From Polaribacter porphyrae (GTDB lineage: Bacteria; Bacteroidota; Bacteroidia; Flavobacteriales; Flavobacteriaceae): 64,000 bases of DNA. Under the pieces are notes generated by a model, which did no database searches, was not told where the DNA came from, and was given only the letters and a program-made list of their open reading frames with translations. Where the stretch lies: positions 3,222,961 to 3,286,960 of the forward strand of contig NZ_MSCN01000001.1 in the NCBI RefSeq assembly GCF_002954685.1, given 5' to 3'. Made by a program: the position numbers and the translations under genes. Below are positions 7,635-15,704 of this stretch, one piece after another (within the stretch, counting starts at the first letter, position 1; the number at the start of each line of letters is the position of its first letter).

Positions 7635-8918
7635 CTAAATTACTAAAAACTTCCTTAAATCATCATAACAACTAATTTTAGTTGCTACTTTCTCCTTGTC
7701 TATTACTTTTTTAATTTGTACTGGAATTTCAACCTTAACAGGTAATGTGCTTTCTACAATATCTAAAAATTTTACAGGATGTGCAGTTTCTAAAAACACC
7801 CCAAATTCGTTTTCTTTTAAACCATATTTTTCCAATCCTAAATAACCTACTGCTCCATGAGGATCTGCAACATAACCAGAATCTTTATAAATTGCTTTCA
7901 TCTTTTCGCGAGTTTCATCATCTGTAAAACTATAAGAAGAAAAATGCTTTTTTATTGTTTCAAAGTCATTATTATATAATTCCAGAATTCTAATAAAATT
8001 ACTTGGGTTCCCAACATCCATTGCATTAGAAATAGTAGCTTTTGATTTTTTTGGTGTGTAAGCTCCGCTTTGTAAATAATTAGGTACAGTATCATTTACA
8101 TTTGTAGATGCTACAAAATGTTTAATAGGTAAACCTAATTTTTGAGCCATAATTCCTGCACAAATATTCCCAAAATTTCCACTTGGAACAGAAAAAACCA
8201 ATTCTTTATTCAGCTTTTTTAATTCTTTATAAGTAAAGAAAAAATAGAACATTTGTGGTAACCAACGAGCTACATTTATTGAATTTGCAGAGGTTAAAGT
8301 CTTTGTTATCTCTTCATCTAAAAAAGCGGTTTTCACCATTTCTTGACAATCATCAAAAACACCATCTACTTCTAAAGCTGTAATATTCTGACCTAAAGTG
8401 GTTAGTTGTTTTTCTTGAATATCGCTTACTTTTCCTGATGGATATAAAATAACCACATTCACACCTTTTGCACCTAAAAATCCATTAGCAACTGCGCCTC
8501 CAGTATCTCCAGAAGTTGCTACTAAAACTGTGACTTCCTTTTTATTTCCTTGGTTAAAATACTCTAAACATTGTGCCATAAATTTGGCACCAACATCTTT
8601 AAAAGCCATTGTTGGTCCGTGAAATAATTCTAAAGAAGCAATATTATCGTCAATATTTACCAAAGGAAAATCGAAAGAAACCGTTTCTTCGATAATTTCT
8701 TTTAATTTCTGCGTTGGAATTTCATCACCCACAAATTGTTTAATCACTTCAAAAGCAATTTCTTGATTGGAATACTTTTCAATATTTTCAATAAAATCTT
8801 TTGAAAGTGGCGTAATTGTTTCTGGAAAATAAATTCCTCTGTCTTTTGCCAAACCTTGTACAACTGCATTTTTAAAAGTTGTTTTTGGCGATTTATGATG
8901 TAAACTGTAGTAGTTCAT
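7635..8918 (-). CDS. thrC: threonine synthase
   Basis: A 427-residue PLP enzyme that turns O-phosphohomoserine into threonine and phosphate, the last step of the pathway. The N-terminal MNYYSLHHKSPKTTFKNAVVQGLAKDRGIYFPE is typical, followed by the PLP-lysine motif HGPTMAFKDVGAKF (about residues 99-112), the ATSGDTGGAVA phosphate loop (about 133-143) and PSGNFGNICAG (about 239-249). The length is close to the family norm. It is the last gene of the minus-strand thrA-thrB-thrC operon and is separated from thrB by an inverted repeat at 8943-8985. Confidence 0.97.
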   Translation of the reverse strand: MNYYSLHHKSPKTTFKNAVVQGLAKDRGIYFPETITPLSKDFIENIEKYSNQEIAFEVIKQFVGDEIPTQKLKEIIEETVSFDFPLVNIDDNIASLELFHGPTMAFKDVGAKFMAQCLEYFNQGNKKEVTVLVATSGDTGGAVANGFLGAKGVNVVILYPSGKVSDIQEKQLTTLGQNITALEVDGVFDDCQEMVKTAFLDEEITKTLTSANSINVARWLPQMFYFFFTYKELKKLNKELVFSVPSGNFGNICAGIMAQKLGLPIKHFVASTNVNDTVPNYLQSGAYTPKKSKATISNAMDVGNPSNFIRILELYNNDFETIKKHFSSYSFTDDETREKMKAIYKDSGYVADPHGAVGYLGLEKYGLKENEFGVFLETAHPVKFLDIVESTLPVKVEIPVQIKKVIDKEKVATKISCYDDLRKFLVI

Positions 8919-8942
8919 TCTGTTTAGTTTTGTTTGTCAGGT

Positions 8943-8985
8943 CGAGCGCAGTCGAGACCTAAATATAACCTCTCGACTGCGCTCG
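8943..8985. repeat. GC-rich inverted repeat between thrB and thrC
   Basis: Two perfect 15-base arms, CGAGCGCAGTCGAGA at 8943-8957 and its reverse complement at 8971-8985, enclose a 13-base loop. The sequence is far richer in G/C than anything nearby and is not followed by a T-run on either strand, so it does not look like an intrinsic terminator. TCGA/GCGC words of this kind are known as dispersed intergenic elements in flavobacteria. In the thr mRNA it would form a strong hairpin between two genes and could stabilise or separate transcript segments. Confidence 0.7.
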
Positions 8986-8995
8986 AGGAGACAAT

Positions 8996-9916
8996 TTATA
9001 ATATTTTCATTCCTGCTGAATTCACTTTTGAGATAAAGATTTCAAAATCAATTCCAGTATTTTTATACGCTTCATTAATAGCTTTGTGTACTTTTTCTGC
9101 AATTTCATCACCTTCACACAAAGCGAAAATGGTTGGGCCAGAACCGCTAATTCCTGCGCCTAAAGCTCCAGCATTAACAGCACTTTCTTTTACTTTGTTA
9201 AAAAACGGAATTAAAGATTTACGAGCTGGTTCTGCAACCAAATCAACCAAAGAATTACTTATTAATTCGTAATTATTTGTATACAATCCGCTGATTAAAC
9301 CGCCAACATTTGCCCATTGAGTAATGGCGTTTTTTAATGGAATTTCTTTTGGTAAAACTTCTCTGGCATCTTTGGTTTTTACTTCAATTTGAGGGTGAAT
9401 TGCTACCACTCTCAATTTTTCTGGAACTGGGAGTTTTATAATATCTAAAGGTTCGTAACTTCTTACCAAAACGAAACCTCCATAAATTGCTGCTGCAACA
9501 TTGTCGGCAATTGGAGTTCCACAAGCAACTTCTTCGCCAAACATCGCAAATTTAGTGAGTTCTAATTCAGAATATTTATTTTCTAAAAACTGATTTACAC
9601 CAAAAGCAGCACCTGCAGCACTTGCAGCAGAACTTCCCAAACCACTTCCAGGAGAAAACCCTTTGTGGATGGTTAATTCAATTCCGAAATTGGCATTTGC
9701 TTCTAATAATATTTTTTTTACAACAGCACTTGCTGCGTTTTTATCAACATCATACGTTAAATCTGCACCAGTAATACTCGTTATTTTTACTCCTTTTTCT
9801 GCGGTTTTTGTGAATGTCATTTCATCACCAATTGCATCTACAGCAAAACCCATAGAATCGAATCCGCAGGAAACATTGGCAACAGTTGCAGGAGAAAATA
9901 TTTTTAAATAATCCAT
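8996..9916 (-). CDS. thrB: homoserine kinase
   Basis: A 306-residue GHMP-family kinase that phosphorylates homoserine with ATP. The start region IFSPATVANVSCGFDSMGFA (about residues 6-25) and the phosphate loop SPGSGLGSSAASAAGAAFGVN (about 89-109) are diagnostic, as is GAGISGSGPTIFAL (about 254-267) near the C terminus. It sits between thrA and thrC on the minus strand. The gap to thrA is about 180 bases and contains mirrored repeats, but the order still indicates a single operon. Confidence 0.96.
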   Translation of the reverse strand: MDYLKIFSPATVANVSCGFDSMGFAVDAIGDEMTFTKTAEKGVKITSITGADLTYDVDKNAASAVVKKILLEANANFGIELTIHKGFSPGSGLGSSAASAAGAAFGVNQFLENKYSELELTKFAMFGEEVACGTPIADNVAAAIYGGFVLVRSYEPLDIIKLPVPEKLRVVAIHPQIEVKTKDAREVLPKEIPLKNAITQWANVGGLISGLYTNNYELISNSLVDLVAEPARKSLIPFFNKVKESAVNAGALGAGISGSGPTIFALCEGDEIAEKVHKAINEAYKNTGIDFEIFISKVNSAGMKIL

Positions 9917-9936
9917 TTTTTCAGTTTACAGTCAAT

Positions 9937-10085
9937 AGTCTTCAGTCTGCAGTCAGTTTGTTGCTTAATACTGCCAACTGAATACTACCAACTTTTTTAG
10001 TTTGTAATTTACAGGTCATAGTTCTTAATCTTTTAATTTATAGTCAGTTTTTTTACTGAAGACTGCCTACTTGAGACTGAAGACT
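9937..10085. repeat. mirrored AGTCTTCAGTCT repeats between thrA and thrB
   Basis: The gap between thrB and thrA contains AGTCTTCAGTCT at 9937-9948 and its exact reverse complement AGACTGAAGACT at 10074-10085, with several looser copies between them built from CAGT, ACTG and GAAGACT words. The arms can pair into a long hairpin in the thr transcript. No open frame is present. The same style of intergenic word repeat occurs in other gaps of this window with different words. Confidence 0.6.
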
Positions 10086-10098
10086 ACAAACTGAATAC

Positions 10099-12534
10099 TT
10101 ATTTAGTAGTTCTAATAATATCAGCAAAAATACCAGAAGCAGTAACATCTGCACCAGCTCCAGCACCTTTTATAATTAAAGGATTTTCTGGGTATCTATC
10201 TGTGAAAAATAAGACAATATTATCACTTCCTTCTAAATTATAAAAAGGATGATCTGCAGGAATGTGTTGCAAACCAACATTTGCTTTTCCGTTTGCAAAT
10301 TCTGCGACATATTTTAAGCGACAATTTTTATCATTTGCTGCTGCAAAAATTTGCTGAAAATGTGCTTCATTTTTGGTTAAAGACCCATAAAAATCATCAT
10401 TATTAGCAGTATTTAAACTTTCTTCTGGTAAAAACGCATTTTTAGCAATGTCATCTAACTCTAAATCGTAACCACTTTCTCTGGCAAGAATTAAAATTTT
10501 TCTGGCAACATCTACACCACTTAAATCAATTTTTGGATCTGGTTCTGTATATCCTTCTTTTTGCGCTTGTAAAACTACATCATGAAACGTTGAATTTTTA
10601 TCAAAATTATTGAATACAAAATTCAAACTTCCAGATAAAACAGCCTGAATTTTATGCACGCTGTCACCAGAATTGATTAAATTTTTCAAGGTGTCTATAA
10701 TTGGTAAACCTGCACCAACATTGGTTTCAAATAAAAATGGTGCATTGTATTTCCTAGAAACAGCTTTAAGCGTTTTGTAATTTTCTAATTGAGAAGCACA
10801 AGCAATTTTATTGCAAGTAACCACACCAATACTTTGTCTTAAATAACTTTCATACACTTCAGAAACTGCTTGGTTTGCAGTATTATCAACAAAAATGCTA
10901 TTTCTTAAATTGCATTGTTTTGTTCTGTTAAAAAACTTTTCTAAACTTGTTGGTTCTCCATTTGCTAAAAGTTCTTTCCAGTTTTTTAAATCAATTCCTT
11001 TTTCATCAAACACCATTTTTCTAGAATTTGATAAACCAATTACACGAATATTTAGTTTTAAATTCTTTTTTAAATGTTTTTTCTGTTGATTTAATTGCGC
11101 TAAAAAGCGTTCGCCAACATTACCAACACCTGTTACAAAAAGATTAATTTGCTTTATATTTTCTTCAAAAAATTGTTCATGCAATGTATTTAAAGCTTTT
11201 TTTGCATCACTTTTATTGATAACAGCAGAAATATTTTTTTCTGAAGAACCTTGTGCAATGGCTCTAACATTAACATTGTTTTTACCTAGTGCACTAAACA
11301 TTTGTCCACTTAAACCTTGGTAGTTTTTCATGCTTTCTCCAACAACTGCAATAATTGCTAAATCATTTTCAACAATAATAGGTTTTATTTTTTTTCTGTT
11401 GATTTCTATGCTAAATGTTTCATCTAACAATAATTTTGCTTTCTGGGCATCGTTTTCATAAATTCCTACACAAATTGAATGTTCAGAAGAAGCTTGTGTA
11501 ATGAATACAACATTAATTTTTGCTGATGATAAAGTTTCAAAAAGTCTTTTTGAAAAACCAGGAATACCAATCATTCCACCACCTTCTAAAGTAATTAAAC
11601 TTATATTTTCTATATGTGAAATCCCTTTTACTTCATTTATATTTTTAGGGTTTTTAGAAATTAAAGTTCCTTTATTCTCTGGTTCAAAAGTGTTTTTAAT
11701 TCGTATTGGAATTTCCTTTCTTAAAGAAGGTTGTATTGTTGGTGGATATAGAACTTTTGCTCCAAAATGAGAAAGTTCCATAGCTTCTTCATAAGAAATT
11801 TCTGGAATTGCAAATGCTTGTTTTACCTCTCTTGGGTTGGCTGTAAACATTCCACTTACATCAGTCCAAATTTGTAATTCGTCCGCATTTAAAGCAGCAG
11901 CATAAATCGCAGCAGAATAATCAGAACCACCTCTACCTAATGTTGTAGTTTCATTAATTTTATTTGAGGATATAAATCCTCCTAAAAGTGTAATCTGATG
12001 TGAATTATCATTGAAAAAATCATCAATTTTTTTATTGGTAATTTCAAAATTTACTTGAGCATTTAAATAATCATCATTTGTAATTATTAAATCTCTACTT
12101 TCTTTGTGAATTGCGTCTAAATTTTCATTTGCTGCATTTGCAATAATATAAGATGATAATCTTTCTCCAAAACTTGAGATTTTAGCTAGTGTTTTGTTAG
12201 ATAACTCTTTAAGTAAGAAGATGCCATCATAAATAGATAGTAATTTGCTGAATAAATATTCTACATTTTCAGAAACTTCCTTTTTCTTTTTTATGATTAA
12301 ATCATCAATAACTTGAAAATGTAGCTCTTTAATTTTATCAAGTATTTCTTTTGCAGATTCAATGTCTTGCAATGCATTATTAGCACCTGATAATAGATTA
12401 TTTGTTGTTTTACCAAAGGCAGAAACTACTACTACAACTTTTTGATGTTGAGATGTTTTAGCTATTATGCTTAAAACTTGTTTTATGTTTTTTGAATTTG
12501 CGACAGATGAACCGCCGAATTTTAATACTTTCAT
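10099..12534 (-). CDS. thrA: bifunctional aspartokinase / homoserine dehydrogenase I
   Basis: An 811-residue fusion. The N-terminal half is an aspartokinase: KVLKFGGSSVANSKNI (residues 2-17), GRGGSDYSAAIYAA (about 200-213), then two ACT-type regulatory parts (GMIGIPGFSKRLFETLSSAKINVVFITQASSE, and IAVVGESMKNYQGLSGQMFSALGKNNVNVRAIAQG). The C-terminal half is homoserine dehydrogenase: LFVTGVGNVGERFLAQL (NAD(P) loop, about 462-478), then TCNKIACAS and EPDPKIDLSGVDVARKI with the substrate lysine region. It catalyses the first and third steps from aspartate to threonine, and the ACT parts suggest threonine feedback. A leader-peptide attenuator precedes it. Confidence 0.97.
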   Translation of the reverse strand: MKVLKFGGSSVANSKNIKQVLSIIAKTSQHQKVVVVVSAFGKTTNNLLSGANNALQDIESAKEILDKIKELHFQVIDDLIIKKKKEVSENVEYLFSKLLSIYDGIFLLKELSNKTLAKISSFGERLSSYIIANAANENLDAIHKESRDLIITNDDYLNAQVNFEITNKKIDDFFNDNSHQITLLGGFISSNKINETTTLGRGGSDYSAAIYAAALNADELQIWTDVSGMFTANPREVKQAFAIPEISYEEAMELSHFGAKVLYPPTIQPSLRKEIPIRIKNTFEPENKGTLISKNPKNINEVKGISHIENISLITLEGGGMIGIPGFSKRLFETLSSAKINVVFITQASSEHSICVGIYENDAQKAKLLLDETFSIEINRKKIKPIIVENDLAIIAVVGESMKNYQGLSGQMFSALGKNNVNVRAIAQGSSEKNISAVINKSDAKKALNTLHEQFFEENIKQINLFVTGVGNVGERFLAQLNQQKKHLKKNLKLNIRVIGLSNSRKMVFDEKGIDLKNWKELLANGEPTSLEKFFNRTKQCNLRNSIFVDNTANQAVSEVYESYLRQSIGVVTCNKIACASQLENYKTLKAVSRKYNAPFLFETNVGAGLPIIDTLKNLINSGDSVHKIQAVLSGSLNFVFNNFDKNSTFHDVVLQAQKEGYTEPDPKIDLSGVDVARKILILARESGYDLELDDIAKNAFLPEESLNTANNDDFYGSLTKNEAHFQQIFAAANDKNCRLKYVAEFANGKANVGLQHIPADHPFYNLEGSDNIVLFFTDRYPENPLIIKGAGAGADVTASGIFADIIRTTK

Positions 12535-12619
12535 TTTTTTAATGATAAATATTGATATATTTTATTTTGTGATTGTTTTTCAAAACAATAGATAACCTGA
12601 ACGATATGTATATGAAAAT

Positions 12620-12663
12620 AACCCTTAAAGGGTTGTTGTAGTGTTAGTTGTAGATAAACTAAC
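12620..12663 (-). promoter_or_regulatory. hairpins of the thrA attenuator
   Basis: Two hairpins are visible in the minus-strand transcript. The first pairs GTTAGTT with AACTAAC (arms 12663-12657 and 12649-12643, 7-base loop). The second pairs AACCC with GGGTT (arms 12634-12630 and 12624-12620) and is followed by ATTTTCAT, a weak terminator-like tail. The second hairpin overlaps the last Thr codons and the stop of the leader peptide, so a ribosome held at those codons would cover it. The weak T-run makes intrinsic termination uncertain; the alternative-structure layout is inferred. Confidence 0.5.
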
Positions 12664-12708
12664 CAATGGAGTGTTGCGTGTTTGTATGTGTATTCGTAAT
12701 ATAATCAC
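12625..12708 (-). CDS. thrL: threonine/isoleucine-rich leader peptide before thrA
   Basis: A 27-codon frame from GTG (12708) to TAA, 90 bases before thrA. It begins with Ile codons (I at 2, 3, 6 and 8) and ends in STTNTTTTL; in all 8 of 27 residues are Thr and 4 are Ile. This mirrors in composition, though not by homology, the enterobacterial thr leader that senses threonine and isoleucine. A TGA two codons upstream sets the 5' limit, and no ATG is in frame, so GTG or TTG at codon 15 would have to start it. The promoter -7 box ends only 4 bases before the GTG, so the mRNA would be nearly leaderless. Confidence 0.6.
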   Translation of the reverse strand: MIILRIHIQTRNTPLVSLSTTNTTTTL

Positions 12709-12712
12709 GACT

Positions 12713-12742
12713 CAAAAGTAAAAGTTATATTTTTTAATTCAA
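12713..12742 (-). promoter_or_regulatory. promoter of the thr operon
   Basis: On the minus strand TTG (12742-12740), a 19-base spacer and TACTTTTG (12720-12713) form a full Bacteroidota -33/-7 promoter. The same 19-base spacing is seen at the rplM and tRNA-Cys promoters. Transcription would start about 4-7 bases downstream, right at the thr leader peptide. Confidence 0.65.
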
Positions 12743-12824
12743 TTTTTTTGAGCTTTTTTTTACTCTTTACAGTTGATTTATATGAATATTTTAAAAATAT
12801 TGCTTTTCTATTTTTGAAAATTCA

Positions 12825-14387
12825 TTATTTATTGATATAATTTGATTTTTCTTTAATAATTAAAGCAATTGGCTTATTTTGTATTTTACTTTCTAACCAA
12901 GAAAGGATATCTAAATATAAAAATGCTCGTTTTTCATAAGGGTGATTTTCATATTTCTTTAATTCAGCATGAATTTTTTTAAATTCATTTTTTATTTCGT
13001 GAGGAAAAATGTCACTTAAATTTTTAATAGAATTTAAGAATACCTTTTGTACTTCTTGTAAATTTTCCATCTTAAGTAAAAATTTATAAGTATCTAAAAA
13101 CTGTCTTTCTAAATCGTAATCTAAACCACACTCATAATGAGCAATTAAATTTAAAATTCGTGCAAAACATTGTAAATCTTCAGCAGAACCAAGATTTTTA
13201 GACTTAATTATTTTCTGTAAATAAAATATACATTCCTCATTTTTACCCATACCAAAGTATAAACAAGCAATTTTATAATATAACATTACTATGTAATGAT
13301 TGTCAAGTCTATTTCTATATTGCTCAATTTTTTTATTGATAATTTCAACCAAATATTCACCTTTTTCAAATGTAGCTTCTAAAAAATGAAGGTGTAATTT
13401 ATTGGAATATAAGTACTGAAAGATTAAAATATCAGTATTTGTATTAGAAGGGATTATTTTTTGCTCAACTTCGTCTTCAAAAAGCGTCAGTTCTTCTTTA
13501 AAAGTACTTGCTTTTTTTACAAAAAACGAAGCTTCTAACAAGTAATTTTTCCCTTTTAAATAAAAAACAGGATGTTGATTTATATACTTTTTATCTTCTT
13601 TAAATAAATCTAACCATTTACTTGCATACTTATAGCTCTGCAGAAAATCTTGGGTTAAAAAACTAAACCATAAATGTGACTTATACAACCATAATTTTTC
13701 ACGGAACCCAAAATTTTCAAAATCATATTTTGGCAATTTGCTGTAAAAATAACGATTGATAAATTCTAATTCTTCATTATTTTTTACATACCCATTTTGT
13801 AATAAATGACTATACAATTGCAATGATAAATTAGATAGTTTACTAGCAGTAACATTTTGTTGACTTAAGGTTTTTGCTTGTATAGATAATTGATCAGCTC
13901 TATTACTTAAACTTCTAGTAATATACTGTGTTTCAATTACTTTTTCAAGTTCTACAATTTCATAAGCAATATTCTTTTCCTCATTATCTAGTGCTGAATT
14001 TTTAGCTTTATCTAATAATTTTAAACTTTGTTTATAGAGTCCTTTTTGGTACAAAACAGTGGCAAAATCGAGTTGCTCTCTAATTTGAATCCGGATATTT
14101 TTATGAGCAGGATTTAAGCGTAAACTAATTAATATTTGCTTGTATAAATGTGCTTTTAAGTTTGATAATTGCTGTTTAGAAACAATACCGCTTTTAATAA
14201 TTACTTTCTCATCATAAACTTTTAATTTCTCTAAAAATTTAAATAAAGAGAAAAATTTTGCATCAACATTACCTTCTAACCTACCTACATAAAGATTAAA
14301 TTGACGCTTTTCAGATTTTGTCAAAGACTTAATTAAGACAAAAAGTGCATCATTTTGATTACTGGCTGATGTAACATTTTTAGGCAT
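12825..14387 (-). CDS. helical-repeat protein of unknown function
   Basis: A 520-residue cytoplasmic-looking protein without signal peptide or membrane spans. The beginning holds a predicted helical bundle with LIKSLTKSEKRQFNLYVG (about residues 17-34) and KQQLSNLKAHLYKQILISLR (about 71-90). The rest is a chain of amphipathic helix pairs with TPR-like features (LYQKGLYKQSLKLLDKAKNSAL, IACLYFGMGKNEECIFYLQKII). This kind of protein is common and unnamed in flavobacteria. It lies divergently from leuA. It probably serves as a protein-interaction scaffold, but nothing in the sequence fixes a role. Confidence 0.7.
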   Translation of the reverse strand: MPKNVTSASNQNDALFVLIKSLTKSEKRQFNLYVGRLEGNVDAKFFSLFKFLEKLKVYDEKVIIKSGIVSKQQLSNLKAHLYKQILISLRLNPAHKNIRIQIREQLDFATVLYQKGLYKQSLKLLDKAKNSALDNEEKNIAYEIVELEKVIETQYITRSLSNRADQLSIQAKTLSQQNVTASKLSNLSLQLYSHLLQNGYVKNNEELEFINRYFYSKLPKYDFENFGFREKLWLYKSHLWFSFLTQDFLQSYKYASKWLDLFKEDKKYINQHPVFYLKGKNYLLEASFFVKKASTFKEELTLFEDEVEQKIIPSNTNTDILIFQYLYSNKLHLHFLEATFEKGEYLVEIINKKIEQYRNRLDNHYIVMLYYKIACLYFGMGKNEECIFYLQKIIKSKNLGSAEDLQCFARILNLIAHYECGLDYDLERQFLDTYKFLLKMENLQEVQKVFLNSIKNLSDIFPHEIKNEFKKIHAELKKYENHPYEKRAFLYLDILSWLESKIQNKPIALIIKEKSNYINK

Positions 14388-14480
14388 AAAAACTTGATAA
14401 TTAAAATATTAAGTATTTGCACATGATTATAGAAATCGTATAGAACTGTAAAAGTAACTATTAATTTTAATCCACTTAAA

Positions 14481-14488
14481 TATATTTG
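14481..14488 (+). promoter_or_regulatory. -7 box before leuA
   Basis: TATATTTG at 14481-14488 matches TAnnTTTG and lies 28 bases before the leuA ATG. No TTG stands at the standard distance upstream, so support is partial. Confidence 0.4.
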
Positions 14489-14516
14489 ATTATTAAATGA
14501 GGTAATTTATAAAATT

Positions 14517-15692
14517 ATGCAAGATAATCAAGTTCAAATTTTTGACACAACTTTAAGAGATGGAGAACAAGTTCCTGGTTGCAAATTAGATACAAAACAG
14601 AAACTAGTTATTGCAGAAAGATTAGATGTGTTGGGGGTAAATGTTATAGAGGCTGGTTTTCCTGTTTCAAGCCCAGGTGATTTTATATCAGTAACAGAAA
14701 TTGCAAAAATTGTAAAAAATGCAACTGTCTGTGGCTTAACTAGAGCTGTGGAGAATGATATAAAAGTAGCTGCTGATGCTTTAAAATATGCTAATTTTCC
14801 TAGAATACACACTGGTATAGGAACTAGTGATTCTCATATTAAATTCAAATTTAATTCTACAAGAGATAAAGTAATAGAAAGAGCTGTAAATGCTGTAAAA
14901 TATGCGAAATCTTTTGTACAAGATGTAGAGTTTTATGCTGAAGATGCAGGAAGAACAGATAATGATTTTCTAGCTAAGGTTTGTGAAGAAGTTATTAAAG
15001 CTGGGGCAACAGTTTTAAATATTCCAGATACTACAGGCTATTGTTTGCCAGAAGAATATGGAGCAAAAATGAAATACCTAAAAGAAAACGTAAAAGGAAT
15101 TGATAAAGCAATATTATCTTGTCATTGTCATAACGATTTAGGTATGGCAACAGCAAACTCTATTGCAGGAGTAATCAATGGTGCACGTCAAATAGAATGT
15201 ACAATAAATGGAATTGGAGAAAGAGCTGGTAATACAGCACTTGAAGAAGTGGTTATGATTCTAAAGCAACATCCATATTTAAATCTTGAAACGAGTATTA
15301 ACACAAAGTTGTTATATGATACAAGTATTATGGTTCGTGAAAGTATGGGAATGCCAGTTCAACCAAATAAAGCAATTGTTGGTGCAAATGCATTTGCTCA
15401 TAGTTCTGGTATTCATCAAGATGGAGTGATAAAGAATAGAGAAACTTATGAAATCATGGATCCTGAAGAAGTTGGTGTCACAGAAAGTGCAATTGTTTTA
15501 ACAGCAAGAAGTGGTAGAGCTGCTTTAGCTTACAGAGCAAAAAAAATCGGTTATGAATTAACCAAGATTCAATTAGATGAAGCTTACAAAGAATTTTTAA
15601 ATACTGCAGATAAGCAAAAAGAAGTTAAAGACAACGATATTCATATAATAATGAAAGAAGTAAACAAAACTTCAAAAATAGCTATAGCATAA
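14517..15692 (+). CDS. leuA: 2-isopropylmalate synthase, short form
   Basis: A 391-residue enzyme that joins acetyl-CoA and 2-oxoisovalerate, the first committed step to leucine. Diagnostic motifs are [16 protein letters not shown] (residues 9-24, metal and substrate site), [16 protein letters not shown] (about 201-216, metal-binding HxH) and [14 protein letters not shown] (about 233-246). The usual C-terminal leucine-binding regulatory domain of about 120 residues is missing: the protein stops soon after the accessory domain ([18 protein letters not shown], about 320-337). Leucine feedback on the enzyme is therefore doubtful. leuB follows after 12 bases; leuC and leuD are not nearby. Confidence 0.93.
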   Translation: MQDNQVQIFDTTLRDGEQVPGCKLDTKQKLVIAERLDVLGVNVIEAGFPVSSPGDFISVTEIAKIVKNATVCGLTRAVENDIKVAADALKYANFPRIHTGIGTSDSHIKFKFNSTRDKVIERAVNAVKYAKSFVQDVEFYAEDAGRTDNDFLAKVCEEVIKAGATVLNIPDTTGYCLPEEYGAKMKYLKENVKGIDKAILSCHCHNDLGMATANSIAGVINGARQIECTINGIGERAGNTALEEVVMILKQHPYLNLETSINTKLLYDTSIMVRESMGMPVQPNKAIVGANAFAHSSGIHQDGVIKNRETYEIMDPEEVGVTESAIVLTARSGRAALAYRAKKIGYELTKIQLDEAYKEFLNTADKQKEVKDNDIHIIMKEVNKTSKIAIA

Positions 15693-15704
15693 AATTTATC
15701 CGTT

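Noticed and set aside
8934..9272. 112-codon plus-strand frame
   Set aside because: It runs antisense over the end of thrB and through the inverted repeat; the thrB frame is clearly the coding one.
14423..14443. Six-codon frame MIIEIV before leuA, a possible leader peptide
   Set aside because: It is too short, has no Leu codon, no terminator hairpin follows, and the likely leuA -7 box (14481-14488) lies downstream of it.
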